Origin: CAZLDI01 sp964558415
Lineage (GTDB): Bacteria; Chloroflexota; Dehalococcoidia; SM23-28-2; RBG-16-64-32
DNA length: 64,000 bases
Assembly: GCA_964558415.1 (NCBI GenBank)
Contig: CAZLDI010000002.1
Location: 62,001-126,000, forward strand
Reading direction: 5' to 3'
In this document: positions 24,299 to 32,713 of the stretch, in pieces
How the letters are laid out: each line of letters starts with the position of its first letter
How positions within the stretch are numbered: the first letter of the stretch is position 1
The notes under the pieces: generated by a model
What the model saw: the letters and a program-made list of their open reading frames with translations, nothing else
What the model was told of the DNA's origin: nothing
The model's database searches: none
Translations under genes and position numbers: made by a program

Positions 24299-25180
24299 CT
24301 AGAGGTTCGCCACTTGCGGAATCACGTCCCGCCCCATGACCTCGATCGGGGTGAGTTCGTCCACGCCCGCGAGCGCGCCGAGGACCGCTTGAACGCCAGC
24401 TTCGGCATAAACGCCGAGGCGGTCGACGAGCTGAGCCGCATTCTCGCCATTCGCGCCGACGCTCATGGGCAAGATGACGGTCTTCAGAATGTCGTCGTAG
24501 TTGCGCCCCTCTGTCTCGCAATGCTGGCGCAGGACGTTGAACTTATGCTTGACGGCGTCACCGTCCATGCCGAAGACGTTGCAGGCGTCGGCATAGCGGG
24601 CGACCAGTCGCAGCGTCTTCTTCTCGCCGCTGCCCCCGATCATCAGCCGAGGTCGGGGCCGGGATAGCGCCTGTGGAACGTTTAGCGTCTCAGCGAGCTG
24701 GTAGTGTTTCCCCTGGTAGGGGCCGTTGTTGTCGTCGCTCCACATCTGATTGACGATCTGGACTGCCTCCTCCAGACGCTCGAAGCGTTCTTTCAGAGGC
24801 GGGAACGGTACGCCCAGGCCGGCATGCTCACGGTCGAACCAGGCAGCGCCGATGCCGAGCCAGGCGCGCCCGCCAGAGAGTACGTCCAGTGTCGTCACCT
24901 GCTTCGCGAGAACGCCCGGGTGACGGTAAGTGACGCCGGTAATGAGTGTGCCGAGGCTCACGCGGGAGGTATTGGCGGCCAGGAAGCCGAGCGTAGTGTA
25001 GGCCTCGAGCATGTCGAGATCGGCGGCGCCAACCATGGGTATCTGAAAGTGGTGGTCCATCACCCAGATGGAGTCGTAGCCGGCGTCCTCGGCCGTCTTA
25101 GCGATTACGCCAAGTTTGGGTCCGAGCGCAGCCGGTCCGCCCGGCCAGGTGAAGTACGGGATCTGTAATCCGAGTTTCAA
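24299..25180 (-). CDS. LLM-class flavin/F420-dependent oxidoreductase
   Basis: A 293-residue luciferase-like monooxygenase-fold enzyme: KLGLQIPYFTWPGGPA start, AEDAGYDSIWVMDHHFQIP, VTTLDVLSGGRAWLGIGAAWFDREH and RPRLMIGGSGEKKTLRLVARYADACNVFG. This subgroup is commonly annotated as F420-dependent. It uses a TTG start (25178-25180) with AGGAA 7 bases upstream, 10 bases after the preceding LLM gene. The cofactor (FMN with NADH partner, or F420) and substrate are not decided by sequence reading. Confidence 0.88.
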   Translation of the reverse strand: MKLGLQIPYFTWPGGPAALGPKLGVIAKTAEDAGYDSIWVMDHHFQIPMVGAADLDMLEAYTTLGFLAANTSRVSLGTLITGVTYRHPGVLAKQVTTLDVLSGGRAWLGIGAAWFDREHAGLGVPFPPLKERFERLEEAVQIVNQMWSDDNNGPYQGKHYQLAETLNVPQALSRPRPRLMIGGSGEKKTLRLVARYADACNVFGMDGDAVKHKFNVLRQHCETEGRNYDDILKTVILPMSVGANGENAAQLVDRLGVYAEAGVQAVLGALAGVDELTPIEVMGRDVIPQVANL

Positions 25181-25190
25181 GACGCGCTTC

Positions 25191-26213
25191 CTACAGCACT
25201 ACCTTCGCGACGGTTTCGAGGAGCTGGGGCGGGCCGCTCACGAGCATGGTGGTGAGGCAAGTGTTCCTCCAGCGTGGCAGCTCGTCCTTGATTTTGCCGA
25301 TGGGGCCGATAAGTGCGAGGTCTTCGACCATCCTGGTGGGCACCGCGGCCATCGCCTCGCGCTTCTTCCCCTCCAGGTAGAGGTTCTGGATCGTGGCGCA
25401 TTCGGCCTCATAGCCCAGGCGCGCTATGACGTCGTAATGAAAGTTTGCGCCCCGCGCGCCCATGCCACCTACGTAGAGCGCGAGCGTTGGGCGGTAGAAA
25501 TTGGCCGCGGCCTCAATGTCGTCGCTCGGGATGATGGGGACCATAGAGGCGACCTCGAAGTTGTCCGGTTTGCTACCGTTGCGCCGCGAAAACCCGTCGT
25601 TGAGGGCGTCGCGGTAGAACCCGTCGGACTTCGGCGAGAAGAAGATGGGGAGCCAGCCGTCGGCGATCTCAGCGGCCAGTGCGACGTTCTTCGGCCCCTC
25701 CGCACCGAGGACGATTGGGATGTCCGAACGTAGCGGATGAACCGTGGACTTGAGGGGTTTCCCGAGGCCTGTTCCGCCTTGATGGGGCATCTGATAATGG
25801 CGGCCCCGGAACTGCACCGGCTCTTCGCGCGCCCAGATACGGCGGATGATCTCGACGTACTCCCGCGTGCGTTCCAGAGGGCGTGGGTAAGCCTGGCCGT
25901 ACCAGCCTTCCACGACCTGTGGGCCTGATGCGCCGAGACCGAGGATAAAGCGTCCGCCGGAGAGGTGGTCCAGCGTAAGCGCCGCCATCGCGGTGGCCGC
26001 AGGCGTGCGCGCGGAAATCTGTGTGATGGCAGTACCGAGCTTGATCCGGCTGGTAGATGCGCCCCACCAGGCCAGCGGGGTAAAACAGTCGGATCCGTAC
26101 GCCTCGGCGGTCCAGATGGAGTCGAAGCCCATGTCTTCCGCGGCGCGGATCGTCTCGACAATGCCGGGCGGGGGTCCGGCGCTCCAGTATCCCGTTGCGA
26201 GTCCCAGTTTCAC
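25191..26213 (-). CDS. LLM-class flavin/F420-dependent oxidoreductase
   Basis: A 340-residue LLM-fold enzyme, longer than its neighbour: KLGLATGYWSAGPPPGIVE, DMGFDSIWTAEAYGSDCFTPLAW, LTLDHLSGGRFILGLGASGPQVVEGWYG. The AEAYGSD and ASGPQVVEGWYG motifs are shared with F420-dependent methylenetetrahydromethanopterin-reductase-like enzymes of Actinobacteria and Chloroflexota. Its GTG start overlaps the stop of the TetR gene as GTGA, so the two are translationally coupled. Second in the four-gene operon. Confidence 0.88.
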   Translation of the reverse strand: MKLGLATGYWSAGPPPGIVETIRAAEDMGFDSIWTAEAYGSDCFTPLAWWGASTSRIKLGTAITQISARTPAATAMAALTLDHLSGGRFILGLGASGPQVVEGWYGQAYPRPLERTREYVEIIRRIWAREEPVQFRGRHYQMPHQGGTGLGKPLKSTVHPLRSDIPIVLGAEGPKNVALAAEIADGWLPIFFSPKSDGFYRDALNDGFSRRNGSKPDNFEVASMVPIIPSDDIEAAANFYRPTLALYVGGMGARGANFHYDVIARLGYEAECATIQNLYLEGKKREAMAAVPTRMVEDLALIGPIGKIKDELPRWRNTCLTTMLVSGPPQLLETVAKVVL

Positions 26214-26860
26214 GTGTCCTCCTTCGTGGCCTGTCCGTCAGGCAGCATACCGCGGCTAACCACGTCCGCAGCGGCAAGCATTATGCGCCTCGCGATGCGC
26301 CGGTCCTCGCCGAAGCCCACCTGAAACATGAAGCCTTCTGCGAAGCCCAGGCCGGCCAGCGAGTGCGCCACGCTTTCGATGTCGATCTCAGGTCGCACGC
26401 GGCCTGCTTGCTGGTGGCGGAGCAGCTTGCCCGTTATGAGCGCGACGCGTCGGGCGCTGATGCCAGCGCTGATTGTGCGACCAATCTCAGGATCGATCGC
26501 GGCTCGGGAAACGCTCACGCGCATGAAATCGCGGCGCTCCCACATGTCGTCCAGAAACCAGAGGAGGAGTTGCTGGACCTCCTCCTCGATGCTGTCGCGG
26601 TCAGGCAGCGCGGTCTCGAAATCATCCGCTAAGTGCGAGGCTTTGCTCTCCAGGATGGCGAGGAGGAGGCCGCGCTTTCCGTTGAAGTAGCGATGGATCA
26701 GGCCTTCGGCGCAGCCGGCACGATGGGCGATTTCGCGAGTGGTAGCGGCGTCGAAGCCATGTTCAGCGAACACAGCGTTCGCAGCGTCGATGAGCGCTTG
26801 ACAGCGCATTTCTCGACCACGCTTGCCGGGCCTGATTACGTTTTCAGGGGCGATGGTCAT
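26210..26860 (-). CDS. TetR/AcrR family transcriptional regulator
   Basis: A 216-residue regulator. The N-terminal helix-turn-helix reads ALIDAANAVFAEHGFDAATTREIAHRAGCAEGLIHRYFNGK, followed by an all-helical ligand domain. ATG at 26858-26860 with an AAGGGAG ribosome site; an in-frame upstream start is less likely. It heads the LLM-LLM-DHA2 operon and overlaps the next gene by 4 bases, a layout typical of a local repressor induced by a substrate of the efflux pump. Ligand unknown. Confidence 0.9.
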   Translation of the reverse strand: MTIAPENVIRPGKRGREMRCQALIDAANAVFAEHGFDAATTREIAHRAGCAEGLIHRYFNGKRGLLLAILESKASHLADDFETALPDRDSIEEEVQQLLLWFLDDMWERRDFMRVSVSRAAIDPEIGRTISAGISARRVALITGKLLRHQQAGRVRPEIDIESVAHSLAGLGFAEGFMFQVGFGEDRRIARRIMLAAADVVSRGMLPDGQATKEDT

Positions 26861-26897
26861 GGGCTCCCTTGTCCAAATGTGCGTGCGCGCGCACTTC

Positions 26898-26963
26898 ACT
26901 ATGTGCCAGAGCAACCGAACTGTCAAGTTTCAGTTTGACGGCAGAGGTGGTGTTCGATAACCT
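26898..26963. promoter_or_regulatory. back-to-back promoters for tetR and rplY
   Basis: Minus strand: TTGACA (26921-26926), 17 bases, CATAGT (26898-26903) reads into tetR. Plus strand: TTGACG (26935-26940), 17 bases, TAACCT (26958-26963) reads into rplY. The two -35 boxes form the inverted repeat GTCAA-N8-TTGAC (26922-26939), which could also be a TetR operator. Confidence 0.5.
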
Positions 26964-26992
26964 GAACGAGTATTTCTTCGACGGAGTGTGAG

Positions 26993-27643
26993 ATGGTAGC
27001 AGCGACACGAACAGAACTGGCCGTCCAACCGCGAGAGGTGTTGGGCAAGAAAGTCTCGCGGTTGCGGCGCGGTGGACTGACGCCGGCGAACATCTACGGA
27101 CACAACGTAGAGTCTAAGGCGATTCAGGTTTCGACGGATGACTTGAGGCACGTGCTGCATACAGCCGGCCGAAACGAGATCGTGTACTTGATGCTAGACA
27201 GCGGCGAGCCGCGCCCCGTGTTCGTTCGCGACGTGCAAAGGAACCCGGTTTCAGACGCGATTCTGCACGTAGACTTCTACCAGATCTCCCTGAAGGAGAA
27301 GGTACGCTTGGACGTGGCGATCCACCTGGTCGGGCTCTCTCCGGCGGTGGACACCCTCGGTGGCATTCTCGTACACGCCTTGGATCGCGTATCGGTGGAA
27401 GCCTTGCCCGCAGACGCCCCGTCGTTTCTCGAAATCGACGTCTCAGTGCTGGAGCATATCGACCAGTCGCTGCACGTTTCCGACCTCCGCGCCCCGGAGA
27501 GCGTCACGATCCTGTCAGATGGGGATCTGGTCGTTGCGAAGGTTGCGCCGCCCGCTGTCGAGATAGTTGAAGAGGTTGTGGAGGAGGAAGTTCCGGTCGA
27601 GGAACAAGCAGCCGCTGCCGAGGAGGAGGCCGACGCAGAGTAG
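26993..27643 (+). CDS. rplY: 50S ribosomal protein L25, CTC form
   Basis: A 216-residue long-form bL25 (general stress protein Ctc type). The N-terminal 5S-rRNA-binding domain has REVLGKKVSRLRRGGLTPANIYG and VRDVQRNPVSDAILHVDFYQI; the C-terminal TL5-type beta domain covers about 95-185 and the last 30 residues are a Glu-rich tail. It binds 5S rRNA in the large subunit. ATG after a weak purine-rich site. Ends at a clear bidirectional terminator shared with fmt. Confidence 0.95.
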   Translation: MVAATRTELAVQPREVLGKKVSRLRRGGLTPANIYGHNVESKAIQVSTDDLRHVLHTAGRNEIVYLMLDSGEPRPVFVRDVQRNPVSDAILHVDFYQISLKEKVRLDVAIHLVGLSPAVDTLGGILVHALDRVSVEALPADAPSFLEIDVSVLEHIDQSLHVSDLRAPESVTILSDGDLVVAKVAPPAVEIVEEVVEEEVPVEEQAAAAEEEADAE

Positions 27644-27671
27644 GCCCCCACGAAATAGGAGAAGAGAAGCA

Positions 27672-27701
27672 AAGACGCGGGAGGTTTGCCTCCCGCGTCT
27701 T
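27672..27701. terminator. bidirectional rho-independent terminator
   Basis: A perfect 13-bp stem (core GACGCGGGAGG/CCTCCCGCGTC) with TTTG loop is followed by TTCTTCT on the plus side and T-rich TTTGCTTCTC on the minus side. It lies between convergent rplY and fmt and should end both. Confidence 0.85.
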
Positions 27702-27718
27702 CTTCTGGCTGCAGGCGT

Positions 27719-28684
27719 CTATCCGAGCCGTGCTCCGAGGACTCCGGGCATCCCGCGCAGGAAATCTGCCGAACGGAGCCTGCGCCGGCCGGCGCGCTGG
27801 AGTTCCAACACGGCGAGGAGTCCCCGCCCTGTCTGCACGGCGAAGGAAGCGTCGTGCGCCAGCGCCGGCAGTCTGCCCTGCTGGTCCGGCGTGATCCGAA
27901 CTACGGTCCCAGGCTCCGCCGAGATCACGTCGTCCAGAGGCCAGGCGCTCCAGATGTTGATCGACTCTTCGGCGAAGTGCGTGAACGCGCCGGGCCAGGG
28001 GTTGTAGGCGCGAACGCGGCGCCAGATTTCGGAAGCAGGGAGAGACCAGTCCATAGCGCCGTCATCCTTGCGCAGAAGCGGACAGGCGGTAGCGGCTGAG
28101 CTGTTCTGGAGGCGGGGTCGTAGGTGTCCGTCGAGCCACGTCGGTAGCGTCTCCGATAGCAGGTCAGCGCCAATGCCGGACAACTCCCCGGTCAGTGAGC
28201 CTGCGGTGGCGGCGCTGTCGATAGGGAACGGGCGCTGAGAAAGAATGGGGCCGCTGTCCGTCCCGGCATCCATCAGCATGATAGTGACGCCGGTCACTTC
28301 GTCGCCCGCAAGTATCGCGGCCTGAACCGGCGAGGCGCCGCGCCAGCGGGGCAGGAGCGAAGGATGCACGTTGACAACACCCCTGGGTGGAATGTCGAGG
28401 ACTTCTTGGCGGAGAATCTGCCCGTACGCCACGGCGACGATGACCTCTGGGCGGAGATCCCGCAACTCTCGGACGGTCTCCGGCGCGCGCAGCGATCGTG
28501 GCTGGAGTACGGAGAGGCCCAGCTCCTGGGCCACGAGTTTGATCGCCGGCGGTCTGGCCGCGCGCCCACGCCCGGCAGGGCGATCCGGTTGCGTGACGAC
28601 TGCCGATATTCGGTACCCGTCACTAGCGAGGCGGCGCAGCGACGGTGCCGCAAAGTCGGGAGTGCCAATGAAGAGCAGGCTCAT
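27719..28684 (-). CDS. fmt: methionyl-tRNA formyltransferase
   Basis: A 321-residue Fmt, which formylates Met-tRNAfMet with 10-formyl-tetrahydrofolate for translation initiation. Rossmann-like formyltransferase domain with FIGTPDFAAPSLRRL, catalytic region VNVHPSLLPRWRGASPVQ and the conserved Asp in MLMDAGTDSGPIL; C-terminal OB-type tRNA-binding domain from about residue 205. The ATG at 28682-28684 is chosen to match the family N-terminus (MSLLFIGTP); an upstream in-frame start adds only nine residues. No def gene adjoins it. Divergent from a Gmad2 lipoprotein. Confidence 0.94.
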   Translation of the reverse strand: MSLLFIGTPDFAAPSLRRLASDGYRISAVVTQPDRPAGRGRAARPPAIKLVAQELGLSVLQPRSLRAPETVRELRDLRPEVIVAVAYGQILRQEVLDIPPRGVVNVHPSLLPRWRGASPVQAAILAGDEVTGVTIMLMDAGTDSGPILSQRPFPIDSAATAGSLTGELSGIGADLLSETLPTWLDGHLRPRLQNSSAATACPLLRKDDGAMDWSLPASEIWRRVRAYNPWPGAFTHFAEESINIWSAWPLDDVISAEPGTVVRITPDQQGRLPALAHDASFAVQTGRGLLAVLELQRAGRRRLRSADFLRGMPGVLGARLG

Positions 28685-28755
28685 GTTACTCTGGGCGGTG
28701 ATCCCAACCATTCTCTGTAGAAACGCAGAGTGGCTCGTCGGCGTTGTAGTTGGTG

Positions 28756-29352
28756 GTGAGTAGATTGACCAAGACCGCGATCATCGGTGCGGGGCTGCCC
28801 CTGCTGGTTTTCTCCGCGCTGGTAACCGCTTGTGGGGGTGATGCCGGGAGTGACCTTGCGATACCCCCTGACGGTGTCGGCGTGGTTGTAAACACCCCTG
28901 CGGGGACGGCGACGCTGCTTCCCGTGCGGACACCCGACCCTTCGCCCACACCGTCGCCGACTCCTCTGAAAGTCTGCGACGCGAACCCGGACCCGGCGAG
29001 TCCGAAACTGCTGCAGGTGGAGGAGCCGAAGCCGGAACAGAAGGTGAAGGTGCCGTTCCACGTGCGCGGCTGGGGCTCCAATATCGCATTCGAGAACCGT
29101 GGCGTCGCTGTGGCGGTCGTTAACGCCAAGCAGGAAGTGCTACAAGTGCTGGACTTACCGCCGCAGCCGCGGACGTATCGTTTCCCGCCGCCCGGAATCG
29201 AAATCACGGAAAACACTGCCCCATTTGCCGCAGACGTCGTCATTCAGAATATCAAAGAGCCCACAGCGTTCTGTCTTTGGGTCTACCAGGAGACTACGGT
29301 TGAAGGGCAGCCGCGAGGTGTAGTCCAGGTTCCGATCATACTTGTGCCCTGA
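28756..29352 (+). CDS. lipoprotein with Gmad2 immunoglobulin-like domain
   Basis: A predicted lipoprotein of about 198 residues: short basic N-terminus, hydrophobic core and lipobox VTAC, then a Thr/Pro-rich linker (TPDPSPTPSPTPLK) and an Ig-like domain of Gmad2 type (PKPEQKVKVPFHVRGWGSNIAFENRG ... PFAADVVIQ ... VPIILV). Gmad2 domains occur in cell-surface and spore-germination proteins and in Chloroflexota lipoproteins; the partner is unknown. The start is uncertain among TTG 28750, GTG 28753, GTG 28756 and TTG 28765. Confidence 0.75.
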   Translation: MSRLTKTAIIGAGLPLLVFSALVTACGGDAGSDLAIPPDGVGVVVNTPAGTATLLPVRTPDPSPTPSPTPLKVCDANPDPASPKLLQVEEPKPEQKVKVPFHVRGWGSNIAFENRGVAVAVVNAKQEVLQVLDLPPQPRTYRFPPPGIEITENTAPFAADVVIQNIKEPTAFCLWVYQETTVEGQPRGVVQVPIILVP

Positions 29353-29377
29353 CAAGATTCGTTAGTCGCGGAGGTAG

Positions 29378-31054
29378 TCACGGGTCGCGGATGTCGGCAA
29401 TCTCTTTGATGCTCCACCCCTGAACGTTGCGGAAGCGTGATGCACCGTTGAATAGCGTGCCTAGCTGGATGCCTCCAACCTGTTCACTCACGAAGTAGGT
29501 GTTAACGGGATAGTACAAGACGACGCTGGGCACGTCATCGCGAAACAGTTGCTGGAAGCTGTAGTACAGCCGCTGCCGCTCGCCCAGGTCCTTGGTGCGT
29601 CGCGCCTCTTCCATCATCGCGTCGGCGTCCTCGCTGACGTAGGCGGCGAGGTTGCGGCCGCTATCAGTCGCCTGGGAGCTGTGCCAGGCGGGATAGGGGT
29701 CCGGATCTGGTCCGGGATCCAATCCGTAGATAGCGGCCTGGTACTCGCGCGGAATCAGGAAGTTTCGAACGAGCGTCGAAGGTTCCTCGCGCACGACAAC
29801 CGCAGCGATGCCGATGTTGGCCAGGTGCTCTGAGATCGTTTCTGCCAGGGCGCCGCGAAGTTCGTCCTTGTCCGTCATGAGAGTGATGCGGAGTTCCACG
29901 CCGTTTCGTGTTCGGACGTCGCCGTTCTCCGGCAGCGTCCACTCTGCTTCCTCAAGAAGGCGCCGCGCCTCCCCCTGGTCGCGGGAAACAGGCTCCAGTT
30001 CGGGGTTGAACGCCCAGGTACCGGGAGGGATGGGTGAGCTTGCGCGAACCGCTCGACCACCGAGCAGATCCCCAATGATGGCATCGGTGTCTACCGCGGC
30101 GAGTACCGCCTGCCGCACGCGTTTGTCGTTGAACGGCGGCGCCTCGTTGTTCAGATACAGCATTGTGTACGCACTACGGTTGCCGGATATCGCCCGGAAT
30201 CCGTTGATCGCTGACACCGCGTCGAAGTCGTCCTCGCTGGTGCCGCTGCCGAGCAGTATTCCCTGGGCCTCGCCGCGCACTACGGCGACTGCCGCACTCG
30301 AGCTGTCAGGGTAGAAGCGAAGCTGAATCTCATTGATGAGGGGCGCGCCGAGGTGGTATCGAGGTTCAGCCTTGAGGATTGCCTGTTCCTGGTCGATTGA
30401 GACCACCCTGTAAGGACCGGTCCCGACTGGTTTCTGGTTAAAGGTACTCTCCGCGAGGGCCTTGGCACTGGTCCCCTCCAGCACGTGTTTTGGCAGAATG
30501 CCCGTCGTCGCGTAGGCTAGGAACGGAGCGAACGGCTCGGGAAGCTGGCACGTGACTGTCATGTTGTCAGGCGCGTTGCAGGTTAGCTGTCGCCAGAGAG
30601 GCGCCTGATCTGGGTCCCCTCCGAGCAGCGGATCGGCGAGCAACCCGTATGTGAACAGAACGTCGGCGGAGGTGAATGCGATGCCGGTATGCCAGAAGAC
30701 GTCCTGTCGAAGATGAAAAGTTACTGCTCTGTTGTCGTCGCTGATCTCCCATGACTGCGCGAGATCAGGCAGCACCTCGCCGTCCGAACCCAGTCGCGTC
30801 AGTCCTGAGAAGACGAGGCTGGCGATGTCCCGGTCCGTGTCGTTGAGGTGCGCGTAGAGCGGATTAATGCGGGAGGGCGCGCCGATAATCGCCTCCACGT
30901 ACCGGAAGGACCGGCCGTCCTCGGACGGATTGAGCGGCCCGGCGACGGCCGCCCAGGCGATAGCAACACCAACAACACCGATGAAGAGAACAGCGAGGAG
31001 AGGCCAGCCCTGCCCATGCCTGGATGGCGGCAGAGGCTGATTGGAGGAACTCAT
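29378..31054 (-). CDS. ABC transporter solute-binding protein, peptide/nickel type
   Basis: A 558-residue family 5 solute-binding protein. The N-terminus has one hydrophobic anchor (WPLLAVLFIGVVGVAIAWAAV) without a lipobox Cys, so it is probably membrane-tethered. Family hallmarks: SRINPLYAHLNDTDRDIASLVFSGL, LAQSWEISDDNRAVTFHLRQDVFWH and TGPYRVVSID. It should capture oligopeptides or similar ligands outside the membrane, but no permease or ATPase gene is adjacent. Last gene of the gatB-yvcK-secG unit (24 bases after secG), ATG with GGAGGAA site. Confidence 0.9.
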   Translation of the reverse strand: MSSSNQPLPPSRHGQGWPLLAVLFIGVVGVAIAWAAVAGPLNPSEDGRSFRYVEAIIGAPSRINPLYAHLNDTDRDIASLVFSGLTRLGSDGEVLPDLAQSWEISDDNRAVTFHLRQDVFWHTGIAFTSADVLFTYGLLADPLLGGDPDQAPLWRQLTCNAPDNMTVTCQLPEPFAPFLAYATTGILPKHVLEGTSAKALAESTFNQKPVGTGPYRVVSIDQEQAILKAEPRYHLGAPLINEIQLRFYPDSSSAAVAVVRGEAQGILLGSGTSEDDFDAVSAINGFRAISGNRSAYTMLYLNNEAPPFNDKRVRQAVLAAVDTDAIIGDLLGGRAVRASSPIPPGTWAFNPELEPVSRDQGEARRLLEEAEWTLPENGDVRTRNGVELRITLMTDKDELRGALAETISEHLANIGIAAVVVREEPSTLVRNFLIPREYQAAIYGLDPGPDPDPYPAWHSSQATDSGRNLAAYVSEDADAMMEEARRTKDLGERQRLYYSFQQLFRDDVPSVVLYYPVNTYFVSEQVGGIQLGTLFNGASRFRNVQGWSIKEIADIRDP

Positions 31055-31078
31055 GAGTTTAAGGGAGGCGCCGGGGCG

Positions 31079-31297
31079 TTAGCGCTGGTAGACAGCGATG
31101 GCAGCGATCACCAGCCAGAGAACGCTCAAACCTATAGTGAGCTGGAACAACGTCTTCTCCAGGCCGCGGCGCGTTCGAACGAACGAGCCACTCTGGAGAC
31201 CGCCGACGCCTTCTCCGCGCACCTGCAACAAGATAACGGCTATGAGCGCGATCGAGACGAGTATCGCCGCTATCGAGAGGAAGTCTTGAAGGTCCAT
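31079..31297 (-). CDS. secG: protein translocase subunit SecG
   Basis: A 72-residue two-helix membrane protein: FLSIAAILVSIALIAVILLQVRGEG, a cytoplasmic loop with GSFVRTRRGLEKTLF, and LTIGLSVLWLVIAAIAVYQR. This is the SecG pattern; SecG supports SecYE in protein translocation. ATG start 15 bases after the yvcK stop, consistent with a gatB-yvcK-secG-SBP operon. Confidence 0.9.
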   Translation of the reverse strand: MDLQDFLSIAAILVSIALIAVILLQVRGEGVGGLQSGSFVRTRRGLEKTLFQLTIGLSVLWLVIAAIAVYQR

Positions 31298-31312
31298 GCT
31301 TATTGTCCCTGG

Positions 31313-32671
31313 TTACTGATCCAGCACGGCGACCAGGCTCTGCTCCGGCTCGTCGACGAAAAACTCGGCATGATCGCCTTCGTCATATATACGGATAACG
31401 GCTTCGGCTAGTTTGGCGGATTCGTGATGGTACCGATTACCCTCGCTGACCACGTCAGCCGTGACCAAGCGTATCCGATTGTTGATCCGAGCGTCCAGCC
31501 TCACCGCCTGTGAATGTTCTGCCTGCGGGATCAGATCCGCCAGGTTGTCGTTCGCGAGAACGTAGTTCACAACGCCCTTGCCAACGTGGTCTTCTATGGC
31601 GGCCACATGATCAGCGACGCTGAATCCGTCCGTTTCGCCGCGTTGCGTGGCGACGTTGCACACATACACTTTGGGTGCCGGCGCGGCCAGGAGGCTGCGC
31701 TTGATGCCTTGCACCAGCAGGTTGGGCAGGACGCTGGTGTACAGGCTCCCGGGACCGAGGACGATCAAATCGGCTTCGAGGATGGCTCGCACCGCCTCCG
31801 GGTGAGCGGGCGGGTTGTGCGGTTGCAGGTACACTTCGCTGATGCGCGACACGTGCCCATTGTCGCCCGAGACCTCAGGCCCAATGGCTGACTCGCCTCG
31901 GATGGTCCGCGCGTCATCGGTGCGCGCGCAGAGCGTGACGTCTTCCAGCGTGGAGGGGATGATCTGGCCCCTGACTGCCAGCACGCGGCTGGTCTGACGG
32001 ACGGCGTCCTCGAAGTTGCCGGTCACTGCCGACATCGCGACGATGAAGAGGTTGCCGAAAGAGTGGCCGGCCAGACCGGCGCCATCCTCGAAACGGTACT
32101 GGAACAGTTTGGTGACCAGCGGCTCAGCGTCCGCCAGCGCGGCGATGCAGTTGCGCACGTCACCCGGCGGAAGGACCCCGAGTTCGCGCCGAAGGACGCC
32201 GGAGCTCCCCCCGTCGTCGGCCACCGTGACGATGGCTGTGAGGTTGCCCGTATACTCCTTCAGCCCTCGAAGCAGGGTCGCGAGGCCGGTGCCGCCTCCA
32301 ATCGCTACGATCTTTGGGCCACGCTTCAGGAACCGCTGCGTGTAGATCGTGTTCACAAGGCTTTCCTGCGGATCGCGGTGGGGGACCAGCACCGACAGCA
32401 GAGACTGGTTGAGTTTCCAGATGGAGTAGAGAATCAGCCCGACGGCCCCCAGCATGAACACTGTACCGCGAACGTAGCGGTCAATGAACTGGAACGTAAC
32501 ATAATACATGAAGTCCGGCCACTCAAATCCCTCCGCGTAGAACTCCCGGACAATGTAGCCCAGTCCAAACGTCAGAATGGCAACGCCTATGGCGATCAGC
32601 CCCAGCCAGCGCTTGATGTGCATGCCCGGGTAGAACCACTTCAGAAAGTCGAAGGCGAGGAGGCGGCTCAT
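31313..32671 (-). CDS. yvcK: YvcK family protein with membrane anchor
   Basis: A 452-residue protein: two N-terminal membrane helices (LIAIGVAILTFGLGYIV and TVFMLGAVGLILYSIW), then a CofD/YvcK-fold domain with IVAIGGGTGLATLLRGLKEYTGNLTAIVTVADDGGSSG, RNCIAALAD and GPGSLYTSVLPNLL. YvcK proteins bind UDP-sugars and are needed for growth on gluconeogenic carbon and for cell-wall precursor balance. Bacillus YvcK is soluble; the anchored version is typical of Chloroflexota in my recollection. ATG start with a TAGAAT box ending 6 bases upstream, so a leaderless internal transcript is possible. Confidence 0.9.
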   Translation of the reverse strand: MSRLLAFDFLKWFYPGMHIKRWLGLIAIGVAILTFGLGYIVREFYAEGFEWPDFMYYVTFQFIDRYVRGTVFMLGAVGLILYSIWKLNQSLLSVLVPHRDPQESLVNTIYTQRFLKRGPKIVAIGGGTGLATLLRGLKEYTGNLTAIVTVADDGGSSGVLRRELGVLPPGDVRNCIAALADAEPLVTKLFQYRFEDGAGLAGHSFGNLFIVAMSAVTGNFEDAVRQTSRVLAVRGQIIPSTLEDVTLCARTDDARTIRGESAIGPEVSGDNGHVSRISEVYLQPHNPPAHPEAVRAILEADLIVLGPGSLYTSVLPNLLVQGIKRSLLAAPAPKVYVCNVATQRGETDGFSVADHVAAIEDHVGKGVVNYVLANDNLADLIPQAEHSQAVRLDARINNRIRLVTADVVSEGNRYHHESAKLAEAVIRIYDEGDHAEFFVDEPEQSLVAVLDQ

Positions 32672-32677
32672 AACTCT

Positions 32678-32683
32678 ATTCTA
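32678..32683 (-). promoter_or_regulatory. -10 box TAGAAT before yvcK
   Basis: TAGAAT is separated from the yvcK ATG by 6 bases, in the 42-base gap after gatB. It would give yvcK-secG its own leaderless transcript. Confidence 0.45.
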
Positions 32684-32713
32684 GTAACGTCCAAACTGCC
32701 GTTGCGATTACGG

